From: Rubricoccaceae bacterium
GTDB taxonomy: Bacteria > Bacteroidota > Rhodothermia > Rhodothermales > Rubricoccaceae
Length of the DNA stretch: 42,269 nucleotides
Assembly: GCA_024639085.1 (NCBI GenBank)
Contig: JAHEJB010000003.1
Coordinates: 6,779 to 49,047 of the forward strand
Direction of reading: 5' to 3'
Shown: piece after piece, positions 33,818 through 42,241 of the stretch
Numbering within the stretch: the stretch's first letter is position 1
Layout: the number at the start of each line of letters is the position of its first letter
The notes under the pieces: model-generated
Database searches by the model: none
What the model was told of the DNA's origin: nothing
Seen by the model: only the letters and a program-made list of their open reading frames with translations
Position numbers and translations under genes: made by a program

Positions 33818-33920
33818 GAATAACCGGGGTTCATCGGAAAGACGCGCCGCATCCAAAAAAGGTTACAGGGTCATCCCGTCAACCAATTCTAACCGCCTTA
33901 CCAGTTTCGGCGATTGACCA

Positions 33921-34922
33921 CTAGGCGCTGTTCCCACCCAGCAACTGACTTCCCTTGAACGCCTTGGCTTCGTCGATAAACAACTGGAGATGCGGGAAGG
34001 GGATTTCGATGCCAGCAGCCTTGAGGGCGTCAAACACCCTTTCTTGATACTCTGCACGAATTGGCATCTCGCTCTTTGGGTTTTTGAGAAAAATGCGAAG
34101 CTCCATATTGACTGACGAGTCGTCGAGCTCCATTACCACTACTTCCGGCTCGTGATCAGGATGTAACCTTTCATCACCTTGGACAACGGCCAGCACAGCT
34201 GCTCTTGCCTGTGCGGGTGACTCTTTGTACGCGATGCCAAAAGGGATGCGAAGGCGGAGAGTCTTCATCCGCGTGTGGTTGATGATGCGCTCGGTGATCA
34301 CGATTGAATTCGGGAGGATCGCGATTTCGTTGTTCTGCGTGCGGATTCGCGTGGAACGCAGGGCGATCTCAACAACAGTCCCGAACGTGTCCTGGATTTC
34401 GATATTGTCGCCGATTCGGAATGGCCTGTCCAACAATATGGTGACGCCGGCGATGAAATTCTCCAGCGTGTCTTTGGCGGCGAAGCCAATAGCAATGCCT
34501 GCAACGCCGAGGCCTGCGACTAGCGCCGTGACGTTGATGCCGAGCTGGCCCAGAACCGTGATGGTTGCGAAAGAGAAGATGACAATCCGCAACGCACGAC
34601 GGACCAGTTGCTGGACTCCTGCATCAACTTTCTTAGCGCGTCCCAACATTCGGCCCAGCAAACCGTTGAGAACGCGGTAGACCAGGTAAAATGCAACGGC
34701 GACGACAAGCGCCGGAACGATGTGTGAGATCGTGAAATCGAGGAGAGCACCGCCAAATGTTCCGACGGCATCATCCAGTCGTCCCTCCGTAAGTAGCGCT
34801 CCTGCCTCGCCAACAGACTCGTTGAGCGCGCCGATCCCGCTCGAATCGATTGCGACCGTCGAGTCGAGAGTTTGCAATGCTGAATCGTTTGCGGTCGCCA
34901 GCGTGTCAGATATGTTCTGCAT
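33921..34922 (-). CDS. Small-conductance mechanosensitive channel (MscS family)
   Basis: This 333-residue channel probably opens under membrane tension to release solutes on hypo-osmotic shock. A polar N-terminal extracytoplasmic segment (about 1-55) precedes three helices. The pore helix and its flank read VAGLGVAGIAIGFAAKDTLENFIAG. This is followed by the MscS beta domain, with LDRPFRIGDNIEIQDTFGTVVEI and TRIRTQNNEIAILPNS (landmarks RPFRIGDNIEI and TRIRTQNNEIAILPNS). Its ATG shares a base with the folD stop codon (TGATG), so it is translated together with folD. Confidence 0.93.
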   Translation of the reverse strand: MQNISDTLATANDSALQTLDSTVAIDSSGIGALNESVGEAGALLTEGRLDDAVGTFGGALLDFTISHIVPALVVAVAFYLVYRVLNGLLGRMLGRAKKVDAGVQQLVRRALRIVIFSFATITVLGQLGINVTALVAGLGVAGIAIGFAAKDTLENFIAGVTILLDRPFRIGDNIEIQDTFGTVVEIALRSTRIRTQNNEIAILPNSIVITERIINHTRMKTLRLRIPFGIAYKESPAQARAAVLAVVQGDERLHPDHEPEVVVMELDDSSVNMELRIFLKNPKSEMPIRAEYQERVFDALKAAGIEIPFPHLQLFIDEAKAFKGSQLLGGNSA

Positions 34923-35812
34923 CAGGTGTCTCGGCGGTTAGCAGCGTGCAATGTGTTCTGGAGGAGCATGGCGATGGTCATTGGGCCAACGCCACCCGGC
35001 ACAGGCGTGATCCAGCCTACTTTCTCGCTCACATCCTTGAAATCGACATCGCCGACCAATCGATAGCCCCTCTCGCGCGTGGCGTCGTCAATGCGGTTGA
35101 TACCGACATCGATGACAGCCGCACCTTCCTTCACCATACTCGCCGTGATGAAGTTGGCTCTTCCAATCGCGGCGATCAGAATGTCTGCCTGCCGCGTGAT
35201 GGAAGGGAGATCCTTTGTGCGGCTATGGCATACCGTCACGGTACAATCCAGCCCACGTCGAAGCAGCAGGGTAGCCATCGGTTTGCCCACAATATTAGAT
35301 CGACCAACGATCACAGCGTGGGCGCCGCTGGTTTCGACGCCGCTTCGTTTTAGCAATTCGACAATCCCTGCTGGTGTGCACGGCTCGAATCCAGCCTGCC
35401 CCAAAACAAGACGTCCAACACTTACAGGATGGAAGCCGTCAACATCCTTGTCGGGGTCGATGGCGAGAATCACCTTGTCCTCGTCAATGTGATCGGGGAG
35501 AGGAAGTTGCACAAGGATGCCGTCCACGTCCGGGTCATTGTTGAGCTGCTCGATCAGATTCAGTAGATCCGCTTCCGGCATATCTTCGGGGTGGAGAAGC
35601 GTTTCCGCGATAATCCCCACTTCCTCGGACGCGCGCTTCTTACCACGCACGTACGACTGCGAAGCAGGATTCTCACCAACGAGAACTACGCGAAGACCGG
35701 GAGGGCGCTTCCCCAGTAGAATGCGGGCATCTACACCTTGCTTGACTTCTGAACGTATATCGGAAGCGATTTGCTTGCCGTCGATAATATGTGCGATTGC
35801 TGGGCTAGTCAC
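34922..35812 (-). CDS. folD: Bifunctional methylenetetrahydrofolate dehydrogenase/cyclohydrolase FolD
   Basis: This enzyme is about 296 residues from a GTG at 35812 (VTSPAIAHIIDGKQIA). It interconverts methylene-, methenyl- and 10-formyl-tetrahydrofolate in one-carbon metabolism. The family sequences are GENPASQSYVRGKKRASEEVGI with the catalytic Lys (landmark SYVRGKKRASEEVGI), DGILVQLPLPDHI, DKDVDGFHPVSVGRL, VIVGRSNIVGKP, and PGGVGPMTIAMLLQNT at the C-terminus. A TTG at 35848 would add 12 residues. It is divergent from asd and coupled to the MscS gene. Confidence 0.95.
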   Translation of the reverse strand: MTSPAIAHIIDGKQIASDIRSEVKQGVDARILLGKRPPGLRVVLVGENPASQSYVRGKKRASEEVGIIAETLLHPEDMPEADLLNLIEQLNNDPDVDGILVQLPLPDHIDEDKVILAIDPDKDVDGFHPVSVGRLVLGQAGFEPCTPAGIVELLKRSGVETSGAHAVIVGRSNIVGKPMATLLLRRGLDCTVTVCHSRTKDLPSITRQADILIAAIGRANFITASMVKEGAAVIDVGINRIDDATRERGYRLVGDVDFKDVSEKVGWITPVPGGVGPMTIAMLLQNTLHAANRRDT

Positions 35813-35936
35813 GGGAGAACGGATAGGAGGGAAGGGCGTTGCGTGCAAGCACGAAGTTACCGAGGTTCAGGCCCAGACTTGGGCGCGGAAGTAACTTCTC
35901 AGCAACAGTTCGCAATTCATCTACAACAAAACAAGC

Positions 35937-37007
35937 ATGTCGTTTCGAGTAGGCATTCTCGGAGCCACCGGAGCGGTCGGCCAGACGTTCGTCGAGTTGC
36001 TCGATGGGCATCCACTCTTTGAGATCACAGCGCTGGCAGCGTCCGAGCGATCCGCCGGAAAACCGTACCGCGAAGCCGCGAACTGGATTGGCGGGATCGA
36101 GATGCCGGAGAACGTGGGAGACATGATCGTCCAAGCCTGCGAAACAAATTTGAAGTGCGACTTCGTTTTCTCGGGATTAGATGCGGGTGTTGCCGGTGAA
36201 ATCGAAGGAGCATTCGCCCGGGCTGGATACCCGGTAATTTCAAACGCGCGAAATTACAGGATGGAGCCGGATGTACCGCTCCTCATCCCAGAAGTCAACC
36301 CGGGTCACTCGGCGCTTATTGACAGGCAAGATTGGGGAGGAAGCGGTGGTTTCATCGTTACCAATCCGAACTGCTCCACTGTAGGACTGGTGATGGCGCT
36401 AAAACCACTCCATGACGCTTTTGGCATTGATGCCGTGCACGTAGTAACCATGCAGGCGCTCTCCGGAGCAGGTTATCCTGGCGTGCCGTCGCTGGATTCG
36501 CTCGCGAACGTAGTGCCGCACATCGGCGGCGAGGAAGCCAAGATGGCCGCTGAGACCGGCAAGCTGTTAGGTGCCTTGACGGACGATGGTATTGAAATGG
36601 CGGACGCGACAATTTCCGCGCAATGCAACCGTGTTCCAGTTCTGGACGGACACATGGAGTGCGTCTCGGTTCGTTTGAAGAAGCCCGCCACCGCGGAAGA
36701 AGTTGCAAGAGTCATGGATTCTTTTGAAGGCCCGCTTGCAGGGATGGGCCTTCCAACGGCTCCTTCACAACCTGTGCGCGTGTTTACAGATGAGCGTTTT
36801 CCGCAACCACGACGTCATGCACGCGCAGCTGGAGGGATGCAGGTGTCTGTTGGAAAAGTGCAGGACTGTCCAGTCCTAGGCGTCAAGTTCGTTGTGCTTT
36901 CCCACAATACGATTCGAGGAGCAGCGGGAGGTGCAATACTCAACGCAGAGTTGCTGAACGCTCAGGGGCGGCTCGTACATCGCACTGAAGCGGTCGTAGC
37001 GGCATGA
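35937..37007 (+). CDS. asd: Aspartate-semialdehyde dehydrogenase
   Basis: This 356-residue enzyme reduces aspartyl-phosphate to aspartate semialdehyde for lysine, threonine, methionine and peptidoglycan precursor synthesis. The NADP-binding GATGAVGQTF is near 9-18, and the active-site Cys146 is in TNPNCSTVG. Further landmarks are QALSGAGYPGVPSLD, HIGGEEAKM, and DGHMECVSVRL with the likely acid-base His. This pattern is the archaeal/fungal-like subgroup rather than the E. coli type. The ATG at 35937 follows an 88-bp or longer divergent gap with folD. Its TGA overlaps the ATG of the downstream GNAT gene by four bases. Confidence 0.95.
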   Translation: MSFRVGILGATGAVGQTFVELLDGHPLFEITALAASERSAGKPYREAANWIGGIEMPENVGDMIVQACETNLKCDFVFSGLDAGVAGEIEGAFARAGYPVISNARNYRMEPDVPLLIPEVNPGHSALIDRQDWGGSGGFIVTNPNCSTVGLVMALKPLHDAFGIDAVHVVTMQALSGAGYPGVPSLDSLANVVPHIGGEEAKMAAETGKLLGALTDDGIEMADATISAQCNRVPVLDGHMECVSVRLKKPATAEEVARVMDSFEGPLAGMGLPTAPSQPVRVFTDERFPQPRRHARAAGGMQVSVGKVQDCPVLGVKFVVLSHNTIRGAAGGAILNAELLNAQGRLVHRTEAVVAA

Positions 37008-37492
37008 ACGTCGACATCAGACGTGCTGAAGTGAATGACCTGGAGCAGGCCGTCCAGTTGTGGTCGATGTTGCACAAGATGCACGAAGTGCTCGATCCAC
37101 GCTACAAGCTCGCGACTGATGCTGCACTGCGCTGGTCGAACGACTTTCGCGAGTTGCTTCACAGCGACAGGCACAGGTACTACGTGGCCGAGGCCGAAGC
37201 CGGGAAGCTCGTCGGCTTGCTCGTCGCTCAGGCCGCGCTACCTATTCCGGTCTACGAGCCTGAGACCTATGTCCATGTTGACGAACTCATCGTCGCGCAC
37301 GACTATCGGGGGCAGGGAATAGGCGAACGCCTAGTCCGGGAGGCGTTCGCTTGGGCCGACGTGATTGAGGCCGTTGATATACGTGTTGGCGTCTTGGCCG
37401 TGAACCACGAAAGCAAAACCTTCTGGAAACGCCTTGGCGGTGAGGACTATTCCGTTCAAATCGTCATCAAACTCGACGAGCGCAGCGCGTAG
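37004..37492 (+). CDS. GNAT-family N-acetyltransferase
   Basis: This 162-residue acetyltransferase has motif A seen as VDELIVAHDYRGQGIGERLV with the acetyl-CoA-binding RGQGIG, and then VLAVNHESKTFWKRLGGEDY. The N-terminal half (VNDLEQAVQLWSMLHKMHEVLDP) matches the many short GNATs that act on unknown amines. It is translationally coupled to asd through an ATGA overlap. Its 3' end overlaps the convergent aroB gene by 37 bp. Confidence 0.88.
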   Translation: MNVDIRRAEVNDLEQAVQLWSMLHKMHEVLDPRYKLATDAALRWSNDFRELLHSDRHRYYVAEAEAGKLVGLLVAQAALPIPVYEPETYVHVDELIVAHDYRGQGIGERLVREAFAWADVIEAVDIRVGVLAVNHESKTFWKRLGGEDYSVQIVIKLDERSA

Positions 37493-38598
37493 ATCCAGGC
37501 AGCTTCGATTGATCCAGCTGGTATAGTGGTGGTAACCCGCGCCTGGCCGACCGCGTCGAGAACGACGAACTGAAGATCCTTGGCGTCTCTCTTTTTGTCG
37601 GCCTGCATGAATAACATGAGGGCGGGTACGGAGAGCATCTCTACCGAACCGGAGATTGGAATACGCGAAACGAGTGCCTCGGCACGACTGAACTCTGGAT
37701 GGACGGAATCCATTGAAAATGAGGTGCCGTGTAGAGCTGAACTCGACAGATGCAGTGCTGCGCGCATGCCCAGCGCCACTGCCTCGCCGTGTGTAAACGT
37801 TCCGAAACCGCTCGCACGCTCGATGGCATGCCCGAATGTATGGCCGAAGTTGAGAAGCATCCGTCGCCCACTTTCCATTTCATCGCTTGCAACTACTGTA
37901 GCCTTAATAGATGCAGCCAGGCGGATCATCTTATGAACTACATCCCCTTTTCTGAGAAGGATCTCGCTCCAATGAGCCTCCAGCCAATTGAAGAAGCTGG
38001 CATCTGCTATCAACGCGTGTTTAACTACTTCCGCTAGACCGCTGGTGAAATCGCGTTTGGGCAGCGTGGATAGGGAAGAAGAATCGGAAATAACCAGACG
38101 CGGCTGATAGAATGCGCCAATCAGGTTCTTCCCGGCAAGATGATTGATGCCAGTCTTGCCACCGATTGAGCTGTCGGCTTGGGCAATCAGGGAAGTTGGG
38201 ATTTGTACGAGCGGAAGTCCGCGTAATAGCGTAGCGGCCATATAACCCGCGAGATCGCCAACAACGCCACCGCCCAATGCAACGACGGGCGTTTGTCGAT
38301 CAATCGGGTCTTTAAGCGCCCAATTGTAAAGCTGAGATAATGTGTCGGCTGATTTGGAAGCCTCCCCGGATTGGATGATGTGTGCTCGCGTCCTCCAGCC
38401 ATTGGCCTCCATGCTATCCATCAGTCGCTCGAGATAATGCTCGGCAACATTTTCGTCCGATACGACCAATATTTGTCCAGATCTCAGACCAACGTTCTCC
38501 AGAAGTAGAGGAGCTGCATCAAGCGAGTCGAAATAGATTGGGTAGGCTCGACCCTTGGGCAGATCGACTGTGATGGAATTCTGTCTGGCCGTGGTCAT
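37456..38598 (-). CDS. aroB: 3-dehydroquinate synthase (AroB)
   Basis: This enzyme is about 380 residues from the ATG at 38598. It converts DAHP to 3-dehydroquinate in the shikimate pathway using NAD and a divalent metal. The NAD-binding glycine motif is GGGVVGDLAGY, followed by RGLPLVQIPTSLIAQADSSIGGKTGIN (landmarks QIPTSLIAQADSSIGGKTG). The metal ligands are near LAEVVKHALI, LNFGHTFGHAIE and FTHGEAVALGM. The C-terminus runs 37 bp into the convergent GNAT gene. The open frame reaches 38658, but the extra 20 codons are unlike the family. Confidence 0.95.
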   Translation of the reverse strand: MTTARQNSITVDLPKGRAYPIYFDSLDAAPLLLENVGLRSGQILVVSDENVAEHYLERLMDSMEANGWRTRAHIIQSGEASKSADTLSQLYNWALKDPIDRQTPVVALGGGVVGDLAGYMAATLLRGLPLVQIPTSLIAQADSSIGGKTGINHLAGKNLIGAFYQPRLVISDSSSLSTLPKRDFTSGLAEVVKHALIADASFFNWLEAHWSEILLRKGDVVHKMIRLAASIKATVVASDEMESGRRMLLNFGHTFGHAIERASGFGTFTHGEAVALGMRAALHLSSSALHGTSFSMDSVHPEFSRAEALVSRIPISGSVEMLSVPALMLFMQADKKRDAKDLQFVVLDAVGQARVTTTIPAGSIEAAWIYALRSSSLMTI

Positions 38599-38754
38599 GA
38601 TGGAAGCTAGGCTGCACGACGGCGCAATGCATGAATACGATCTCTGACTTACGTTCACACGTTGGTAATACGGATCACCTATATTTCTATGCAGCCTCCG
38701 CAGTCAATGGAGGCACGTCATCCTTCCCTTCAGACCAACTTAGAGGTACACCTC

Positions 38755-39195
38755 ATGGGCCTTCTTGATTTTATTCGCGACACGGGTCGCGATCTTTTCG
38801 GTGGCAACAAAGGCAGCGAAGCCGAGCAAATTAAAGCTGAGATCGAAAAAGAACTGGGCGGAAACGTCTCAAACCTCGGCGTGATGTTTAATGAGGGCAA
38901 AGTTTCCCTTCAGGGCGAAGCGAAAAGCTTAGCCGCAAAGGAAAAGGCAGCTCTCATAGCCGGCAACGTCAAAGGTGTTGAGTCGGTAAACGACGACCGT
39001 CTTAATGTGGCTGGCGCAGCTGCCCCTGCATCTACCACGCGGTATTACAAGATTCAGTCGGGCGATTCGCTCTCCAAGATCGCGAAGGAGTTCTACGGCG
39101 ATGCCAATCGTTACAACGAAATCTTTGAGGCTAATAAGGAGGTCATCAAGGACCCTGACCTCATCTATCCTGGCCAACAAATACGCATTCCGTAG
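38755..39195 (+). CDS. BON-LysM domain protein (Kbp/YgaU-like)
   Basis: This protein is about 146 residues from the ATG at 38755, with AGAGGT eight bases upstream. The N-terminal part starts MGLLDFIRDTGRDLFGG. A BON domain follows (about 25-80: NLGVMFNEGKVSLQGEAKS, VKGVESVNDDRLNV), and then a LysM domain (about 97-146: YKIQSGDSLSKIAKEFYGD, PGQQIRIP). E. coli YgaU/Kbp with the same layout binds potassium. There is no signal peptide, matching that cytosolic family. The gene's 3' half is the source of the relic at 40777-40990. Confidence 0.88.
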   Translation: MGLLDFIRDTGRDLFGGNKGSEAEQIKAEIEKELGGNVSNLGVMFNEGKVSLQGEAKSLAAKEKAALIAGNVKGVESVNDDRLNVAGAAAPASTTRYYKIQSGDSLSKIAKEFYGDANRYNEIFEANKEVIKDPDLIYPGQQIRIP

Positions 39196-39243
39196 GCATT
39201 CGAAGCCTTTTGCGGAACTCCCTTCATACGACGTCAATATTTT

Positions 39244-39277
39244 GCGCCCGGCCCTTGATCGTTCAATGGCTGGGCGC
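39244..39277 (+). terminator. Hairpin 3' of the LysM gene, likely terminator
   Basis: GCGCCCGGCC pairs with GGCTGGGCGC (one G-T pair) around a 14-base loop, 48 bp after the LysM stop, and is followed by TATTCT rather than a full T run. The equivalent region near 41040-41080 in the duplicate is degraded. Confidence 0.5.
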
Positions 39278-39308
39278 TATTCTGATAACAGTCTGGATTC
39301 TGGGGACA

Positions 39309-39373
39309 TATCCTAGGCTTCCGGCTTCTCACACCTCGTATTTCTCTCATCAACTGATAAAGGTGCACCAACT
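39309..39373 (+). promoter_or_regulatory. Leader block of T9SS gene 1
   Basis: TATCCTAGGC lies 65 bases before the ATG, TCACAC..TCGTATTTCTCTCA begins 45 bases before it, and AAGGTGCACCAA comes just before it. The same elements at the same distances stand before the second T9SS gene, while surrounding bases have changed. This suggests a conserved promoter/leader with AAGGTG as ribosome binding site. Confidence 0.5.
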
Positions 39374-40558
39374 ATGAGAGTTTCCTTACTCATGCGAACG
39401 TTTCTTGCAGCAGCGATCGTCGTTGCTGGCAGCAGTATCGCTTTCGCACAACAAGATATCGTCAGCTATGGCGGCGCAGCCGTCGATCTAACTGCCTTTG
39501 ACGATCTATATGACGGCTCGCTCGGCTCAATGGCCTGTGTAGCTGTGGACAATTCAGCTGGTACAGTTGTAGACATTACAGGTGTCACTGTTGACATGGA
39601 AATGTCTCACACATGGATCGGCGACCTTACCATAAAGCTCCAAAGCCCTGCCACAACCGTTACCACGTTGATGTCTCGCACGGGGTTTGCAGAGGCTGCG
39701 GACGATGGCATGGGTTGCTGCGGCGACAGCTCTGACCTTGATGGCGTCGTGATTAACTTCGCAAACGGGAACCCATTTGACGCCGAAACCATGGGCGGGA
39801 CTATCCTTGGAACGGAATTCGTCTGCACGACAGATGGCGAATGTGACTTCTTCCCAAATCCTGACCTAGGCCCAGGTACTGACCTCGCTGATTTCAACAC
39901 CGAGAGTGCTGTGGGCATTTGGAACTTCTGCGTTGGGGATAGCGCCGGCGGAGATAACGGTTTCCTGAACGACGTCACGTTGACCATCGACGGTAATATT
40001 CCTGTTGAATTGGTCGCATTTTCGGCTCAGACGAACGGCACTGCTGTTTCGCTGAACTGGGAGACTGCTTCAGAAACAAACAATGCTGGTTTCGAAGTTC
40101 AGATGCAGAACGGAGAAGACTGGGATGTACTCAGCTTCGTAGAAGGCAACGGTACGACCACCGAGGCTCAGACCTATTCGTACAACGCCGGTGACATGGC
40201 GGTAGGCACACACGCCTTCCGTCTCAAGCAAATCGACTTTGACGGTGCTTTCGAGTACTCTGACGAAGTTGAGGCAACAATTGAGACACCAGGATCACAC
40301 CTGATCTCCAGTGCCTATCCAAACCCGTTCAACCCACAGAGCCAGTTCACGCTCGCGGTTGCACAGGAGCAGCAAGTAACGGCAGAGCTCTTCAACACGC
40401 TAGGACAGCGCGTTGCGGTTCTTTTCCAGGGTACAGTTGAAGCCAACCAGGCGCAGCAGCTCACGATTGACGGCGCAGGCCTTGCCAGTGGCATGTACGT
40501 AGTACGTGTAAACGGCGAGCGCTTCGCAGACGCCTTCAGCGTAACATTGCTCAAATAG
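39374..40558 (+). CDS. Secreted T9SS cargo protein with proprotein-convertase P-like domain, paralogue 1
   Basis: This 394-residue protein has a signal peptide over about 1-25 (cleavage near AFAQQ). A P-domain-like beta sandwich follows (about 40-205), recognised from VDMEMSHTWIGDLTIKLQSP and VGIWNFCVGDSAGGDNGFL. A linker IPVELVAFSAQTNGTAVSLNWETASETNNAGFEV leads to an FN3-like region (landmarks VELVAFSAQTNG and LNWETASETNNAGFEV). The type A T9SS sorting domain covers about 310-394 (AYPNPFNPQSQFTLAV, LFNTLGQRVAVL, GLASGMYVVRVNG). It is predicted to be exported by Sec and then moved across the outer membrane by T9SS. The function of the free P-like domain is unknown; it often helps bind calcium or stabilise secreted enzymes. 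Its C-terminal half is nearly identical to that of the gene at 41168. Confidence 0.9.
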   Translation: MRVSLLMRTFLAAAIVVAGSSIAFAQQDIVSYGGAAVDLTAFDDLYDGSLGSMACVAVDNSAGTVVDITGVTVDMEMSHTWIGDLTIKLQSPATTVTTLMSRTGFAEAADDGMGCCGDSSDLDGVVINFANGNPFDAETMGGTILGTEFVCTTDGECDFFPNPDLGPGTDLADFNTESAVGIWNFCVGDSAGGDNGFLNDVTLTIDGNIPVELVAFSAQTNGTAVSLNWETASETNNAGFEVQMQNGEDWDVLSFVEGNGTTTEAQTYSYNAGDMAVGTHAFRLKQIDFDGAFEYSDEVEATIETPGSHLISSAYPNPFNPQSQFTLAVAQEQQVTAELFNTLGQRVAVLFQGTVEANQAQQLTIDGAGLASGMYVVRVNGERFADAFSVTLLK

Positions 40559-40614
40559 TCTATTTGGGTTCGTTCTGAACACCACATCGTGGAGTGACGA
40601 ACATAAGAGTACTA

Positions 40615-40649
40615 GAAACGGCCCGCTGCCAGGTGTAGCGGGCCGTTTC
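40615..40649 (+). terminator. Strong hairpin 3' of T9SS gene 1
   Basis: GAAACGGCCCGCT and AGCGGGCCGTTTC form a perfect 13-bp stem with a nine-base loop, 57 bp after the stop codon. The following TGTCTTC is only moderately T-rich, but the stem is strong enough to call a terminator. Confidence 0.75.
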
Positions 40650-40776
40650 TGTCTTCGAGCCGCTCAATATTTACGCGAACACATCAAGCCAGTATCAAAG
40701 AATTACGAGATACGTTTCGAGTTCTCTTCCCGCTAATTGTTCTCGTGTAGGCATCGACAGAAGATTTCAGGAAGGC

Positions 40777-40990
40777 GAGTCTGCAAATGATGACTGTCTG
40801 CGGTGGTGGGGGACTCCTGCGCCAACGTTTTCAACGCGCTAGGACAGTATTCAATCTGGCGATTCGCACCCCGAACCAACCAAGGAGTTCTTCGACGACG
40901 GAGACCGCTACGACGATATCGCGAGGCGAACTAAAAGAAAATCAAGACCTCGGACCTGACCTACTCAGGCTAACAAATGCCTATTCCTAG
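40777..40990 (+). pseudogene. Relic of the LysM gene 3' half
   Basis: This stretch aligns from end to end with 38980-39195 of the LysM gene. GAGTC-GCAAATGATGACTGTCT matches GAGTCGGTAAACGACGACCGTCT, with each run below twenty bases conserved by eye. In one frame (40852-40956) it reads QSGDS, then KEFFDDGDRYDDI, matching QSGDS and KEFYGDANRYNEI of the LysM protein. The end, CTAACAAATGCCTATTCCTAG, mirrors CCAACAAATACGCATTCCGTAG. Several frameshifts and in-frame stops (TGA 40957-40959) break it, and no start remains. Similarity may reach back to about 40741. A 67-codon open frame over 40787-40990 is fortuitous. The 40559-41167 interval holds only this relic, the terminator and the leader of the next gene. 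Confidence 0.85.
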
Positions 40991-41102
40991 AATAGTTGGT
41001 GGGCCGAACGGACCCGCATTCACCAAACGCCATTAATTCGGCTCGGCCCTTGATCCTTGTGTGGCTGACCTCTATTCTAGGGAAGTTGTGGGAACTGGGG
41101 TT

Positions 41103-41167
41103 TATCCTAGGCTCCTCGCTTTTCACACTTCGTATTTCTCTCAACAACCAAACAAGGTGCACCAATT
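41103..41167 (+). promoter_or_regulatory. Leader block of T9SS gene 2
   Basis: TATCCTAGGC at -65, TCACAC..TCGTATTTCTCTCA from -45 and AAGGTGCACCAA just before the ATG all match the leader of the first T9SS gene in sequence and spacing, so both genes are probably expressed in the same way. Confidence 0.5.
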
Positions 41168-42241
41168 ATGAGAGTTTCCTTACTTAAACGTGCTGCTCTG
41201 CTTGTGGCAGTGGGCCTCGTAGCGAGCCCGCTTTCTCTTGCACAGAACACGTATTCTTCCACCCCAAATTGCCCGATCATCAGTAATGGCGGTCCCTGTA
41301 TTGATGTGATTACCGTGCCTGGCACGGACACTGGAAGCGCGTCTGATGTGAACGTGGTCCTTTATATCGATCATACGTGGGCAGGCGATCTAGATGTCGT
41401 CTTGACGCATCCATTGGGTCCAACGGCCACGTTGATGGACGACACGTGCACGAGTGACGATGCCTCGTCTGCAAACCCATTGACGTTCGATGACGGTGCC
41501 GGACCAGTAGATTGTTCCGGAACAGGCACTGATCCGATCCCGTCGGCATCATATGACCCGGTAACACCTCTGAACGTATTTAACGCCCCTGCAGTTGGTG
41601 ACTGGACGATTTCGGTAGATGACATAGTTGGCGGAGATGACGGCGTCTTTGTACAATGGGACCTTGTTATCGACGGCATTCTGCCTGTCGAGCTCGTCTC
41701 GTTCACGTCTCAGGTCAATGGAACATCTGTGGCTCTGAATTGGGAGACAGCGTCGGAGACCAACAACGCCGGCTTTGAAGTTCAAATGCTTCGCGGTGAA
41801 GGCTGGGACGTACTTGGCTTCGTAGAAGGCAACGGTACGACCACCGAAGCTCAGACCTATTCGTACAACGCCGGTGACATGGCGGTAGGCACACACACCT
41901 TCCGTCTCAAGCAAATCGACTTTGACGGTGCTTTCGAGTATTCTGACGAAGTTGAGGCAACAATTGAGACACCAGGTTCACACCTGATCTCGAATGCTTA
42001 TCCTAACCCGTTCAACCCACAGAGCCAGTTCACGCTCGCGGTTGCACAGGAGCAGCAGGTAACGGCTGAGCTCTTCAACACGCTAGGACAGCGCGTTGCG
42101 GTGCTTTTCCAGGGTACAGTTGAAGCCAACCAGGCACAGCTCGTAACTATTGATGGCGCAGGCTTGGCCAGCGGCATGTACGTAGTGCGTGTGAATGGTG
42201 AGCGCTTTAGCGACGCCCTAAGCGTAACATTGCTCAAATAA
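41168..42241 (+). CDS. Secreted T9SS cargo protein with P-like domain, paralogue 2
   Basis: This 357-residue paralogue of the protein at 39374 begins with the same MRVSLL and a signal peptide ending near LSLAQ. The P-like domain (about 35-175) has DHTWAGDLDVVLTHPLGP and VGDWTISVDDIVGGDDG. It is about 37 residues shorter overall and strongly diverged from paralogue 1, including different cysteines (SSTPNCP, GGPCID, DDTCTS, DCSGTG). From FVEGNGTTTEAQTYSYNAGD onward the two proteins are almost identical through the T9SS sorting domain ending SVTLLK. The gene is complete, and its 3' flank is cut by the window end. Confidence 0.9.
   Translation: MRVSLLKRAALLVAVGLVASPLSLAQNTYSSTPNCPIISNGGPCIDVITVPGTDTGSASDVNVVLYIDHTWAGDLDVVLTHPLGPTATLMDDTCTSDDASSANPLTFDDGAGPVDCSGTGTDPIPSASYDPVTPLNVFNAPAVGDWTISVDDIVGGDDGVFVQWDLVIDGILPVELVSFTSQVNGTSVALNWETASETNNAGFEVQMLRGEGWDVLGFVEGNGTTTEAQTYSYNAGDMAVGTHTFRLKQIDFDGAFEYSDEVEATIETPGSHLISNAYPNPFNPQSQFTLAVAQEQQVTAELFNTLGQRVAVLFQGTVEANQAQLVTIDGAGLASGMYVVRVNGERFSDALSVTLLK

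Larger units (their letters stand above)
38980..40595 (+). repeat. Tandem segmental duplication, copy 1 (LysM 3' half to T9SS 3' flank)
   Basis: The order LysM 3' half, intergenic hairpin region, upstream block, T9SS gene and the 3' flank TCTATTTGGGTTCGTTCTGA is repeated in the same order from about 40777. Edges are approximate because they are set by where similarity fades. This copy keeps the intact LysM reading frame and the intact hairpin at 39244-39277. Confidence 0.75.

Noticed and set aside
40831-40850. TTCAACGCGCTAGGACAG in the relic resembling TTCAACACGCTAGGACAG of the T9SS sorting domain
   Set aside because: This 17-of-18 match first suggested a sorting-domain remnant, but the flanking sequence aligns with the LysM gene throughout, so the match is probably coincidental.
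40787-40990. 67-codon open frame between the two T9SS genes
   Set aside because: The DNA is a decayed LysM copy. This frame is not the homologous one and encodes a low-complexity peptide.
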